NCBI RefSeq assembly: GCF_028736215.1
Contig: NZ_CP117883.1
Location: forward strand, 806,001-870,000
Source of the DNA: Mucilaginibacter sp. KACC 22773
GTDB lineage: Bacteria > Bacteroidota > Bacteroidia > Sphingobacteriales > Sphingobacteriaceae
Direction of reading: 5' to 3'
Length of the DNA stretch: 64,000 nt
A model generated the notes under the pieces. That model searched no databases, was not told where the DNA came from, and saw nothing but the letters and a program-made list of their open reading frames with translations. Shown here in pieces: positions 45,854 through 54,606 of this stretch. The position numbers and the translations under genes are program-made. Numbering within the stretch: the stretch's first letter is position 1; the number at the start of each line of letters is the position of its first letter.

Positions 45854-46075
45854 TTAAGTCTTCAGCGTTTTTTGCTTATTTCGCAACATGATCATTGCCT
45901 TATCGGCCCGCACTTTACGGGTGTCTTCCTGCTTTGCCGAGCCTACCCAATCGCAATAGCCCTGCTTGTATGATTTGGACAGGCTTTCAAAAAACTCCAT
46001 AGCTGCGGGTTCCTGGTCAAGCAGTACCTGTAGCTCGGTTGGGGTACCTTCAATGTGTTCGCCTTTTTTTAACAT
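45854..46075 (-). CDS. Short YdeI/OmpD-associated-type protein (bacteriocin-protection C-terminal domain)
   Basis: 73 residues resembling only the C-terminal part of YdeI/OmpD-associated proteins: FFESLSKSYKQGYCDWVGSA, followed by the basic KVRADKAMIML helix. The N-terminal domain of longer relatives is missing, so this is either a standalone short form or a reduced relative. No signal peptide. Function not known. Confidence 0.72.
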   Translation of the reverse strand: MLKKGEHIEGTPTELQVLLDQEPAAMEFFESLSKSYKQGYCDWVGSAKQEDTRKVRADKAMIMLRNKQKTLKT

Positions 46076-46252
46076 GAATTTTTGTGTTTGTAAAAGTTAT
46101 TTGGAAGCTAAAAGTAGCTGGCCAATCCTTAAAGCTAACTAATTCATTTCAATTTCAATAAAAATAGTCGCTGTAAAAATACCAGATTAAGGTTTGGCAA
46201 ACGGCGTTTAAAAAGTTGAGAATATCCGCATCCGAGAATAGATTCAGTAATA

Positions 46253-46311
46253 AAATAATAGGCGGCTGTAGCCCTTATTATTTGTAATTAATCTAAATAA
46301 AAATAACTTTG
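46253..46311 (+). promoter_or_regulatory. Consensus promoter of the siderophore receptor (TTTG-N19-TAACTTTG) with overlapping palindrome
   Basis: TTTG at 46281-46284 and TAACTTTG at 46304-46311 are 19 bp apart, the consensus Bacteroidota primary-sigma promoter. An imperfect inverted repeat (AATAATAGG ... CCTTATTATT, about 46253-46283) overlaps the -33 element and could be the binding site of an iron or other repressor. Confidence 0.6.
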
Positions 46312-46321
46312 CAAAAAAATA

Positions 46322-46355
46322 GCCCGGCACTTGGTCGCCAAACTTCATACCGGGC
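46322..46355 (+). promoter_or_regulatory. Nested hairpin in the receptor mRNA leader
   Basis: GCCCGG (46322-46327) pairs with CCGGGC (46350-46355), enclosing an inner TTGG/CCAA stem. It begins a few bases after the predicted transcription start and about 40 nt before the ATG. No known riboswitch recognised. Confidence 0.4.
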
Positions 46356-46395
46356 AAATAACAAACCTGTTAAAATTTATTATTTAAGTAAAACT

Positions 46396-48825
46396 ATGCA
46401 TTTTACCGCTACTTGCCCCTCAACATTCGTTAAATACCGCCCCGTTTTATTAAAAGTATTCAATGGTATAAAACTCGCCTCTTTATTTGTGCTCCTTATT
46501 GTCTCTTGCCAGGCATCTGCCCAGGTTGCATCAAACGGAGCTGTAAAAGGAACAGTAAAAACAGCCGACGGTAAAGCCGCCGAATATGTAAATATTACCA
46601 TTACCGAAACCAGCCAGGGGGCGGTTACCACGCAAAGTGGTCATTATCTGATTAAAAGCATTAAACCAGGCAACTACACATTGGTAGCCAGTTTTATTGG
46701 TCTGCAAACCCAAACACGGCAGGTAGCCGTAACCGCTGGCGAGACCACTACTATAAACTTTGTATTAAGCGAAGGCGGCAAGCAATTGCAGGAAGTTTAC
46801 ATACAAAGCGCCAAGCATAACAAGTTTTTGAAAAAAGAAACCGAAGATGTTGCCCGCCTGCCTCTCAAAAATCTTGAGAACCCGCAGGTTTACAGCGTAG
46901 TTACCAGCGAACTGATGAAAGAGCAGGTGGTAACCAGCTATGTAGATGGATTCAAAAATATCCCGGGTACCGGCGTTCCGCTGGTATATAACAACGGGCG
47001 TACAACCTTGCTGTCGCGCGGTTTTGTAACCGGCAATTTTATCCGTAATAGTGTTGCCGGTTATAACTTTAACAGTATCGATCCGGCAGATATTGAAAAA
47101 ATAGAGGCCATTAAAGGCCCCACCGGTACCTTATTTAACAGCAGCCTTGCATCGTTTGGCGGTTTGTTTAACCGGGTTACCAAACAACCCTTTGAAACCG
47201 CCCGCACCGAAATTACCTACCAAACCGGTAGCTTTGACCTTAACAGGCTTACCGCCGATGTTAACCTGCCCTTAAATACAGATAAAACCGTATTGTTTAG
47301 GATTAACACCGCCTTGCATAACGAGCACAGCTTTCAGGATGCCGGTTTTAACCGCAGCTTTTTTGTGGCCCCCAGCATTACCTATATCGTAAACGATCGT
47401 TTATCGGTTGATTTAAATTTAGAAATAGGCAATTCAAATGCTACATCGGCCTATCGCCTGGCACCTGATACCAAGGGGAAAATATATAATGTTAAAGACC
47501 TGGGGATTGATTACAAACGATCCTTCGCCAATAACAATGTCGACTACCTGAGCAGGCAAATTGACGTTTACGGGCTGATAAAATACAAGATATCAGATAA
47601 CTGGAAATCGCAAACCATGTTTAACAAAACCTACTCGAGCACCAAGGGCTTTGTTACCCTGTTAACCCTGGTTGATAGTGTAAAGAAGATTAAACAGCAG
47701 GCTACCAAAGAAGATTACCCTTACTACATTACCAACGTTCAGCAAAATTTTATAGGCGATTTCAAAATCGGCCAGTTCCGTAACCGTATTGTGGCCGGGG
47801 TAGAGTATTATAACCAAAAAAGCAATAATGCCAATGTTACTGTAACCATGCCCGCTATAAGCTACCTTGACCCCGGAGCGGCGTACAATAATTTTACTGC
47901 CGATAAACTTTCGGCACTGGTTGCGGCAGCTACGCCTAAAGCCAGCGATTACGTTCAGAATAACCAAAGCTCATACGCGGCCTATGTATCGGATGTATTT
48001 AATATTACCGATAGGCTAAACGCCATGGCCAGCATCCGTATTGACAGGTTTGATAACAAAGGCGCTTATACCCCGGCTGATGGCAAAATAACCGGCAATT
48101 TTAAGCAAACGGCCTGGTCGCCAAAATTGGGTATGGTTTACGAACTGGTTAAAGGGCAGGTATCGTTATTTGGTAACTATATGAATGGGTTTAACAACGT
48201 AAGTGCCACCAGTTTTGATAATACCCCATTTAAGCCGCAATATGCCAACCAGTGGGAAGGCGGCGTAAAGGTTGATGCCTGGGATCATAAAATCAGCTCG
48301 ACCGTGAGTTATTACGATATTTCGGTAACCAATACCACCATGGACGACCCTGCGCACGCCGGCTTTTCGACCCAGGCAGGCACGCAGCTAAGCAAGGGTA
48401 TCGAAGCGGAGTTAATTGCCAATCCGTTTAAGGACTTTAATATTGTTGCAGGTTTTGCCTATAATGATAGTAAAATAACCAATGCCGCTGCAGGTACCGG
48501 CCTGCAGGGTTTACGCCCGGCTAATGCCGGCCCGGCGCGTTTGGCAAACCTGTGGATGAGCTATCGTATTACCAACGGCGGCTTGCAGGGCCTGGGTGCA
48601 GGGGTGGGGGGCAACTACGGCAGTCAATCGTACCAAACCAATACACAAACTTTTAAATTTGTTATCCCGTCATATATCACCATTGATGCCACCGTATTTT
48701 ACGATAAGCCCAAATACCGCGTAGGATTTAAGCTGGATAACCTGACGAATGAAAAATACTGGTCGTTCCGGTTGGCGCCGCAAAACCCAACACGCGGAAC
48801 GTTAAGCCTGAGTATTAAGTTTTAA
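46396..48825 (+). CDS. TonB-dependent siderophore receptor
   Basis: 809 residues from ATG 46396; the open frame extends 29 codons upstream into the leader hairpin, which is less likely. Signal ending near ASAQ, then a carboxypeptidase-like regulatory domain (GAVKGTVKTADGKAAEYVNI, about 45-130), then plug and barrel. Plug features RGFVTGNFIRNS and IEKIEAIKGPTGTLFNSSLASFGG are those of FecA/FhuA-like receptors, and it ends SLSIKF. Likely imports ferric siderophores. The neighbouring MFS gene may move the siderophore across the inner membrane. Ligand unknown. Confidence 0.9.
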   Translation: MHFTATCPSTFVKYRPVLLKVFNGIKLASLFVLLIVSCQASAQVASNGAVKGTVKTADGKAAEYVNITITETSQGAVTTQSGHYLIKSIKPGNYTLVASFIGLQTQTRQVAVTAGETTTINFVLSEGGKQLQEVYIQSAKHNKFLKKETEDVARLPLKNLENPQVYSVVTSELMKEQVVTSYVDGFKNIPGTGVPLVYNNGRTTLLSRGFVTGNFIRNSVAGYNFNSIDPADIEKIEAIKGPTGTLFNSSLASFGGLFNRVTKQPFETARTEITYQTGSFDLNRLTADVNLPLNTDKTVLFRINTALHNEHSFQDAGFNRSFFVAPSITYIVNDRLSVDLNLEIGNSNATSAYRLAPDTKGKIYNVKDLGIDYKRSFANNNVDYLSRQIDVYGLIKYKISDNWKSQTMFNKTYSSTKGFVTLLTLVDSVKKIKQQATKEDYPYYITNVQQNFIGDFKIGQFRNRIVAGVEYYNQKSNNANVTVTMPAISYLDPGAAYNNFTADKLSALVAAATPKASDYVQNNQSSYAAYVSDVFNITDRLNAMASIRIDRFDNKGAYTPADGKITGNFKQTAWSPKLGMVYELVKGQVSLFGNYMNGFNNVSATSFDNTPFKPQYANQWEGGVKVDAWDHKISSTVSYYDISVTNTTMDDPAHAGFSTQAGTQLSKGIEAELIANPFKDFNIVAGFAYNDSKITNAAAGTGLQGLRPANAGPARLANLWMSYRITNGGLQGLGAGVGGNYGSQSYQTNTQTFKFVIPSYITIDATVFYDKPKYRVGFKLDNLTNEKYWSFRLAPQNPTRGTLSLSIKF

Positions 48826-49000
48826 AGGATGCAGGGACAAGTATTTAGTCGAAAGTCTTGAGTTTTAAGTCAAAAATGACAATTCAAACTTAGGACTTAC
48901 GACTAAGTGCTTATGACTTAGAACTTGACCTGAAAATGTTATATCAATGTAAAGTGTAAAAAACACACCAACTAAATTAGCCTGATGGCCCTCATATCCT

Positions 49001-49008
49001 TAAATTTG
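49001..49008 (+). promoter_or_regulatory. -7 box (TAAATTTG) upstream of the second MFS gene
   Basis: An exact TAnnTTTG match 24 nt before the ATG at 49033. The region to its left (48840-48935) is a low-complexity run of GACTTA/AAGTC-type oligomers. Confidence 0.4.
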
Positions 49009-49032
49009 CGCCGTTAACAATATCAAATACGC

Positions 49033-50250
49033 ATGGAGGCAGAAATTAGCGCGGATACTACATCATCAAAGGTCAGCTTAACTATTATAGGCTTTGTAGC
49101 ATTCACTTTTATTGCCTACGTTTCCATCGGGTTGTCGCTGGCTGTGCTGCCGGTATTTATTCATCAAAAACTGGGGTTTAGCGCTGTGGTGGCGGGCATA
49201 GTAATCAGCCTGCAATATATCACTACTTTTTTGTGCCGCATGTTTGCCGGTAATATGGTAGATAAGCGGGGGCCGAAGCCTGCGGTTACCATGGGCATGG
49301 CTGCTTTTACCGCAAGCGGCATAATGCTGCTTTTTGCCTGGCTGCTGCGCGACATGCCGCTGATAAGCCTGGGCATGCTGATAATTACCCGCCTGGTAAC
49401 CGGCATTGGCGAAGGTTTTGTAGGATCGAGCCCTATTAACTGGGCCATATTTGCAACCAGCGACGAGCACACTGCTAAAGCAATATCATTTAACGGCATA
49501 GCCAGCTACGGAGGTATCGCCGTTGGTGCGCCGCTTGGGGTAATTATTAGCAATAGCTTTGGTTTAGGTGCCATAAGTTTGCTGATTGCAATGCTTGCCT
49601 TTGGCGGCTTTTTATATGCCAAAAACAAAGCGGCGCTGCAAGGCAGCAGCAAAGCGCCCCGCCAGGGGTTTTTACAGGTATTAAAAAAAGTATCGCCATA
49701 TGGTATCGCTATGGGGCTTGGCGGCCTGGGGTTTGGTACCATATCAACCTTTATAACACTATATTACATGGCCCTTAAATGGCAGGGCGCGGTATTGTGC
49801 CTGTCGGCCTTTAGCGGTATGTTTATTTTGGGGCGTTTGGTTTTTTCAAAAGCCATCAACAAATATGGCGGTATGAAAACCAGCCTTGTTTGCCTTTCGG
49901 TAGAAGTGATTGGTTTACTGGTGCTGTGGTTGGCCCCTGTGCCATACCTGGCTGTAATAGGTGCTGGTATTACGGGGCTTGGTTTTTCGCTGGTATTCCC
50001 GGCCCTTGGTGTCGAGGCGGTTAAACTGGTTCCTGCATCTAATAAAGGTGCGGCACTTAGCGGCTACAGCCTGTTTATCGATATGTCGTTAGGCTTAACC
50101 GGCCCGTTGGTGGGCTTTGTGGCCAGCCAGTTCGGGTTGATGTATATTTTTCCGTTTAGTATGGTTATGGTGATGATAGGGCTGGGGATGGCGGTTTGGC
50201 TCTTTTATAAAAGAAACCCCTTCAGCGCCCCTCTAAACCTCCCCCGGTAG
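49033..50250 (+). CDS. MFS transporter (YhhS-like)
   Basis: 405 residues, 12 predicted helices. Family features: DKRGPKP in loop 2-3, RLVTGIGEGFVGSSPINW in TM5, and SGYSLFIDMSLGLTGPLVG late in the protein. This YhhS/arabinose-efflux branch exports or imports small molecules; beside a siderophore receptor it may carry siderophores. The last ~10 codons run into the C-rich dispersed repeat that follows, so the C-terminus may have been extended by it. Substrate unknown. Confidence 0.85.
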   Translation: MEAEISADTTSSKVSLTIIGFVAFTFIAYVSIGLSLAVLPVFIHQKLGFSAVVAGIVISLQYITTFLCRMFAGNMVDKRGPKPAVTMGMAAFTASGIMLLFAWLLRDMPLISLGMLIITRLVTGIGEGFVGSSPINWAIFATSDEHTAKAISFNGIASYGGIAVGAPLGVIISNSFGLGAISLLIAMLAFGGFLYAKNKAALQGSSKAPRQGFLQVLKKVSPYGIAMGLGGLGFGTISTFITLYYMALKWQGAVLCLSAFSGMFILGRLVFSKAINKYGGMKTSLVCLSVEVIGLLVLWLAPVPYLAVIGAGITGLGFSLVFPALGVEAVKLVPASNKGAALSGYSLFIDMSLGLTGPLVGFVASQFGLMYIFPFSMVMVMIGLGMAVWLFYKRNPFSAPLNLPR

Positions 50251-50310
50251 GGGAGACTTTTTGATTTTCTGGGGCCCTCCCTTCCGGGGAGGGTTTGGGT
50301 GGGGCTCCGC
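50225..50310. repeat. C-rich dispersed hairpin repeat (CCCTCCCTTCCGGGGAGGG)
   Basis: CCCTCCCTTCCGGGGAGGG (50276-50294) is a hairpin, and CCTCCCCCGGTAGGGGAG (50236-50253) is a second one. The pair overlaps the stop of the MFS gene and separates it from the convergent hypothetical gene. It probably acts as a transcript end. Confidence 0.6.
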
Positions 50311-50330
50311 CAGGAGACAAAAGTACAAGT

Positions 50331-51053
50331 TCATTTTTTCGATTTCCAAATGGCCAGCTTACTCCAAAATGATTTTTTAACCTCATGTTGGGTCTTGATA
50401 TCGCCATAATATAATTTGGAGTTTCGCTCTAATTCCTGGTGCATAACGTTATGTTCGTCATGCGTTTTGCCATAATTTAAAAGATGAGCACCCGGCTCTA
50501 TAATAACGGGCTTGCTAAATAATTCCTTTATGGAATCATATCTGCTACGTATAAACTCGTTTGAAGGCCATGCGAAGTTATCCATACAAGCAACTTCCAG
50601 CGCACCATTGGCATAAAAGTAATGTGATTCAGGAACCCAGGCTATTAAAAAGCCAGGACCTATATCGTGCCCATAATCATAAAACTGTATCATGCTCAAT
50701 TGCCATCCAAGTGCCATCCAGGTATCCCATGGCGGGGCATCGCCACCATCAACATATCCTGCGCTTTCGGCTTCGGGTGCACCATCAACAACTGTTGAAT
50801 CCGGGTCGAATATCATAATCCGGCCATAATGGTGCAATTCAGAAACAGGAATCAATTCCACTCCAGATTCAACTAACAAGGCCGACCGTGTTGAAATAAT
50901 CTTGTCAATAACAGCAGACTTTTCACTATCCGAATTTTCAGGATAAAAGTAATGCGGCGATAATTCCTCTGAACGAAACAGGTTGGTATTAAAGTTATTA
51001 TTGACTTTTTCTATCCACGTTGCGGTTTCTTGGATCACTTTAATTATATCCAT
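50331..51053 (-). CDS. Protein of unknown function
   Basis: 240 residues, no signal peptide, acidic middle, aromatic-rich segment SHYFYANGALEVACMDNFAW and a basic C-terminus. It resembles small cytosolic immunity-type proteins only in general character, and I recognise no family. A conserved-looking PPWDTWMALGWQLSMIQFYD patch could be structural. It lies between a C-rich hairpin repeat and an inverted 33-bp oligomer repeat. Function unknown. Confidence 0.6.
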   Translation of the reverse strand: MDIIKVIQETATWIEKVNNNFNTNLFRSEELSPHYFYPENSDSEKSAVIDKIISTRSALLVESGVELIPVSELHHYGRIMIFDPDSTVVDGAPEAESAGYVDGGDAPPWDTWMALGWQLSMIQFYDYGHDIGPGFLIAWVPESHYFYANGALEVACMDNFAWPSNEFIRSRYDSIKELFSKPVIIEPGAHLLNYGKTHDEHNVMHQELERNSKLYYGDIKTQHEVKKSFWSKLAIWKSKK

Positions 51054-51094
51054 AGATAAGGTTTGTATTAGAATGTATAACGCAAGAATTTTTC

Positions 51095-51127
51095 TGTCTT
51101 GCTACTTGATACTAACTACTTGCTACT
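51095..51127 (-). repeat. 33-bp oligomer repeat, inverted copy of 62339-62371
   Basis: The reverse complement of this segment is identical over 33 bases to 62339-62371. It is built of repeated AAGTAG/AGTATC-like words and overlaps the last codons of the ferredoxin gene and the sequence beyond. Confidence 0.8.
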
Positions 51128-51431
51128 TTAATCTTACCACCAGTCCATCCATTTCTTCGGTAACCCGCATCTGGCAGGCCAGGCGGCTGTGTTCGTCGGC
51201 GTTGGGCAGGGTATCCAGCATATCGAGCTCATTATCTGTGGCATGAAAATATTGTTCGGGGCCTCCAAGTACCTGTACGTGGCAGGTGGCGCAAAGGGCC
51301 ATGCCGCCGCAGGTGGCCAGCACATCGTATTCGGATGCTTTTAAAACCTCCATCAGGCTCAGGTTGATGCCTTCGGGGATTTCAACAGGCTGGCGGGCGC
51401 CGTGGCGGTCTTCAATAATTAAGTTGATCAT
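51123..51431 (-). CDS. [2Fe-2S] ferredoxin
   Basis: 102 residues. Adrenodoxin/plant-type cluster ligands are visible: CGGMALCATC followed, after a loop, by LACQMRV, giving C-x5-C-x2-C-x(n)-C. The N-terminal strand pair MINLIIEDRHGARQPVEI is typical. Encoded 2 bp downstream of a ferredoxin reductase, so it most likely receives electrons from it. It may supply a monooxygenase or a desaturase not in the window. Confidence 0.92.
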   Translation of the reverse strand: MINLIIEDRHGARQPVEIPEGINLSLMEVLKASEYDVLATCGGMALCATCHVQVLGGPEQYFHATDNELDMLDTLPNADEHSRLACQMRVTEEMDGLVVRLK

Positions 51432-51433
51432 GG

Positions 51434-52444
51434 TTAAAATTCGGTTACGCCGTAAACGGTGGTGTATTTAAAACTCAGTTTTTGCTCGGGGTAAACGTAC
51501 TTGAAGGCGCTTTGGGCCATCAACGCTGCTTCGTGGAAACCGCAAAGGATCAGTTTTAGTTTACCGGGATAGGTATTGATATCGCCGATGGCATAAATGC
51601 GCTCCACGTTGGTGCTGTAATCCCTGGTGTTCACCTCAATAGCCGAAAAGCTAATGTTTAAGCCCCAATTGGCAATCGGGCCCAGTTTGGGGCTCAAGCC
51701 AAACAGCGGGATCAGGTGATCGGCAGCTATATGGCTTACCTCGTTGTTCCTGTCGAGCAGGGTTACTTCCTGCAAATGGCCTTCGCCGGTTAAGGCTACT
51801 ACGTTTGATTTCAGGATAAGGTCTATCTTGCCTTCGCGGGCCAGTTCAAAAACCTTTTCGGCAGAGTCGGGCACACCGCGGAAGGTATCACCACGATGAA
51901 CCAGGGTAACACGTTCGGCTACGTTGGCGAGGAATATCGCCCAATCCAGCGCAGAATCGCCACCACCGGCCAAAACTACTTTACGGTCGCGGAACAGTTC
52001 GGGATTTTTTACCATGTAGGCCACGCCTTTGCCTTCAAAATCAAGCAGGCGATCAATCTCCGGCTTGCGGGGTTCAAAGCAGCCCAGGCCGCCGGCTATT
52101 ACTACTACCTGGCAGTGTACGGTGGTATTATCGTTGGTTTGGATAGTGTATGAGCCGTCGTGGTTCCGGTTAACAGTTTCAACCCGTTCGCCCAGGCTAA
52201 AGGTGGGATGGAAGGGCGCTATCTGCTCCATCAACCTGTCTACCAATTCCTGCGCGGTAACTTCGGGGTAGCCGGGGATATCGTATATAGGTTTGTGCGG
52301 ATAAATTTCAGAAAGCTGGCCACCTACCTGGGGTAGTACATCAATCAGGTGGCAGCGCATTTTTAAAAGCCCGGCTTCAAAAACCGCGAATAAACCAACC
52401 GGCCCTGCGCCAATAATGCAAATATCAGTATCAATATGTTCCAT
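51434..52444 (-). CDS. Ferredoxin--NAD(P)+ reductase (thioredoxin-reductase type)
   Basis: 336 residues. FAD-binding GAGPVGLF at 12-19 with the LIDVLPQVGGQL following, NADPH-binding AGGGDSALDW (about 155-165) and C-terminal AIGDINTYPGKLKL. There is no CxxC redox pair in the middle domain, so it is a TrxR-fold ferredoxin reductase rather than a thioredoxin reductase. It precedes the ferredoxin gene by 2 bp, on the same strand as the LysR regulator gene. Confidence 0.92.
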   Translation of the reverse strand: MEHIDTDICIIGAGPVGLFAVFEAGLLKMRCHLIDVLPQVGGQLSEIYPHKPIYDIPGYPEVTAQELVDRLMEQIAPFHPTFSLGERVETVNRNHDGSYTIQTNDNTTVHCQVVVIAGGLGCFEPRKPEIDRLLDFEGKGVAYMVKNPELFRDRKVVLAGGGDSALDWAIFLANVAERVTLVHRGDTFRGVPDSAEKVFELAREGKIDLILKSNVVALTGEGHLQEVTLLDRNNEVSHIAADHLIPLFGLSPKLGPIANWGLNISFSAIEVNTRDYSTNVERIYAIGDINTYPGKLKLILCGFHEAALMAQSAFKYVYPEQKLSFKYTTVYGVTEF

Positions 52445-52519
52445 AACCTGCTCTTTAATTCAGCACTCAAATGTGGCTGTAAAGCGGGTGACAAACAAAT
52501 GATATAAAGTAATATCCGA

Positions 52520-53419
52520 TTACTTTAAGTTATAATTGGCCAGGCAGAAACGTTTAAAAAGTTCAATCAGTTTGCTGTTTTTTCCATGGAGCTGGATGAA
52601 CTGGAAGGTGCGGAAAATCTCGAGCCCTTTTATATCGATAATGCTCAGTTCGTTATACTTCAACTCGCTTACTACCGATTGGATAGACAGGAAAGTAGCT
52701 GTATCTGAGTATAAAAGGTATTGTTTTATGGCGATGCTGCTCTCCAGCTGAATCTCAATGTTCAGATCTTTGGGGCTGATTTGTACACTTGCCAGTGCGT
52801 CGTAGATTACATCCAGGGTACCCGATCCGGCCTCGCGCAAAACAAGGGGAATATCCAATAACTGCTTCGGGCTTATTTCGGCCTTTTTTGATAACTTATT
52901 GTTTGCCCTGGTTACCAACACTATCTCATCCTTGGCAAATGGCGAATAGGCCAGCTGGGGTGAGTGGGACGAGCCTTCGATGATGGCAATGTCCAGCTTC
53001 TCGTCCATAATCATTTGCGAAACCTGGTCGGTATTGGCCTGTATGAAGTTGAAGGTGATCTCGGGGTAAGTTTTCTTGAACAGCGCCAATATTTTGGGCA
53101 AAATGGTTTGGGCTACCGTAGTGCTGGCCCCGATGTGCAGGGTTCCCGCCTCGATGTTGTTGAGCTGCGCCAGTTCGGTTTCAAGAGCGCTGTAAGTTTG
53201 AAAAATCTTATCGGCGTAGTGCACCAATACTTTGCCGGCCGTAGTAAGCACAATGTTGTTTCCGTTGCGCTTAAACAGCTGCACATTAAGCTGCTGCTCC
53301 AGCTCCTTAATATGCTTGGTAACGGCAGGCTGGGTAATAAACAGCTCGTTAGCCGCTTTGGTAAAGCTAAGCCGCTGCGCAACCGTATAAAATACCTTTA
53401 ACCGAAAATCGAAGATCAT
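52520..53419 (-). CDS. LysR-family transcriptional regulator
   Basis: 299 residues. N-terminal HTH (MIFDFRLKVFYTVAQRLSFTKAANELFITQPAV, about 1-60), then the linker and a substrate-binding domain (about 90-295) of the CysB/CbbR-like class. It lies upstream of the reductase and ferredoxin genes on the same strand (75-bp gap), so it probably regulates them, perhaps together with its own gene. The region upstream (53420-53801) contains a decamer array. Confidence 0.88.
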   Translation of the reverse strand: MIFDFRLKVFYTVAQRLSFTKAANELFITQPAVTKHIKELEQQLNVQLFKRNGNNIVLTTAGKVLVHYADKIFQTYSALETELAQLNNIEAGTLHIGASTTVAQTILPKILALFKKTYPEITFNFIQANTDQVSQMIMDEKLDIAIIEGSSHSPQLAYSPFAKDEIVLVTRANNKLSKKAEISPKQLLDIPLVLREAGSGTLDVIYDALASVQISPKDLNIEIQLESSIAIKQYLLYSDTATFLSIQSVVSELKYNELSIIDIKGLEIFRTFQFIQLHGKNSKLIELFKRFCLANYNLK

Positions 53420-53460
53420 TGGGTTAAAGGTAAGGGTTTAATTTTTAACCGGGAAACTGT

Positions 53461-53597
53461 GTGTACCGGTACGGGATGAAACACCCTGGTACGCCCTGAG
53501 ACGCCCTGGTACACCCTGAAACACCCTGGTACACCCTGAAACACCCTGGTACGCCCTGAAACACCCTGGTACGGGGTGAAACACCCAGGTACACCTG
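53461..53597. repeat. Decamer tandem array 2 (inverted relative to array 1)
   Basis: Thirteen or more 10-bp units alternate ACACCCTGGT with ACACCCTGAA types (ACRCCCTGRR pattern), preceded by GTGTACCGGTACGGGATGAA, whose reverse complement ends array 1. The array lies in the divergent region between the LysR gene and the thioesterase gene. Confidence 0.88.
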
Positions 53598-53756
53598 CAA
53601 TTGTTGGATTTTAAAATATTAAAAAGAGCAAGGGAATAGCACGATTCCTCACTTGCAAAGGGGAGGTAGGGGTTAAATCAGGCGGTCAGGTCGCCTTGTA
53701 ATCTGTTGTGCGGCGAAACCCATCCCTGCCTTTGCGCTCAATTTCAACCGCACTTT

Positions 53757-53784
53757 AACTCTTGATTCTTAACTCTTGGCTCTT
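53757..53784. repeat. Oligomer run of the AAGAATCAAG family, inverted
   Basis: TTAACTCTTGATTCTTAACT is the reverse complement of the run following the 193-bp repeat (GTTAAGAATCAAGAGTCAAG), allowing a few changes. It lies just upstream of the thioesterase promoter. Confidence 0.6.
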
Positions 53785-53789
53785 CTCCC

Positions 53790-53797
53790 TATATTTG
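53790..53797 (+). promoter_or_regulatory. -7 box (TATATTTG) of the thioesterase gene
   Basis: An exact TAnnTTTG match 4 nt before the ATG at 53802. If used, the mRNA would be leaderless. Confidence 0.45.
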
Positions 53798-53801
53798 CAC
53801 C

Positions 53802-54341
53802 ATGACAGGAAAATCGCCCAAAGAATCATATACCATCATGAATGAACTGGTATTGCCCAATGATACCAATACATTAAACAACCTGATGGGTGGGCGCCTG
53901 CTGCACTGGATGGATATTGCGGCGGCCATATCGGCACAAAAGCATTGTAACCGTATTGTGGTTACGGCCTCGGTTGATAATGTTTCGTTCCAGGCGCCGG
54001 TTAAACTGGGCGATGTAATTAGTATTGAAGCCAGGGTAACCCGCGCTTTTACCACATCGGTTGAAGTGAGAATGGATGTTTGGGCGCAAAATATACCATC
54101 GGGGACCAAAGTTAAAAGCAACGAGGCCTATTATACTTTTGTAGCCTTAGATAACGACGGACAAAAAACCCAGGTGCCGGTATCATTGCCCGAAACTGAC
54201 GAAGAAATAGCTTTGTACGAAGGCGCACTTCGCCGCCGCCAGCTGCGGTTAATACTGGGTGGCAAAATGCAGGCCAACGACGCAACCGAACTGAAAGCCT
54301 TGTTTTTTGGCGAGCAATTGCCCCTGAATTTGAAAGATTAA
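53802..54341 (+). CDS. Acyl-CoA thioesterase (hotdog fold, ACOT type)
   Basis: 179 residues with the acyl-CoA thioesterase signature LMGGRLLHWMDIAAAISAQK and the second hotdog motif TASVDNVSFQAPVKLGDVIS (the Asp-containing catalytic helix region). Cytosolic enzyme hydrolysing acyl-CoA to free fatty acid and CoA. Transcribed divergently from the LysR gene; a leaderless promoter is predicted. Chain-length specificity unknown. Confidence 0.92.
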   Translation: MTGKSPKESYTIMNELVLPNDTNTLNNLMGGRLLHWMDIAAAISAQKHCNRIVVTASVDNVSFQAPVKLGDVISIEARVTRAFTTSVEVRMDVWAQNIPSGTKVKSNEAYYTFVALDNDGQKTQVPVSLPETDEEIALYEGALRRRQLRLILGGKMQANDATELKALFFGEQLPLNLKD

Positions 54342-54402
54342 TTTTAGTAACAATTGCGGCCCGGCTGAGTCAAAAGGATATCAACTTAAAAATTAACCGG
54401 CC

Positions 54403-54606
54403 ATGAGATACTTTCTGTGCTTTTTATTTCCGCCGCTGGCCATTTTAACAACCGGCCGCATTGGCGCATTTATACTCAATATATTTTTAACCCTGTTTTT
54501 CTGGATCCCCGGCGTAATTCACTCCATACTGGTCACCAGCGATTATTATGATGCGCGCAGGCACCGCCAGTTAATGCGCGCCACACGCAGGGCACGATAT
54601 TGGTAA
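54403..54606 (+). CDS. Pmp3/YqaE-family small membrane protein
   Basis: 67 residues with two membrane helices (PPLAILTTGRIGAFILNIFL and FWIPGVIHSILVTSDYYD), the fingerprint of the Pmp3/YqaE stress-associated family, plus an Arg-rich tail. It sits 61 bp after the thioesterase gene. Its role is presumed to be membrane-potential or ion homeostasis. Confidence 0.88.
   Translation: MRYFLCFLFPPLAILTTGRIGAFILNIFLTLFFWIPGVIHSILVTSDYYDARRHRQLMRATRRARYW

Noticed and set aside
50331..51053. A SUKH/SMI1-type immunity protein call
   Set aside because: The general look (acidic, aromatic, no signal) is suggestive, but no diagnostic motif is visible, and no toxin gene is adjacent.
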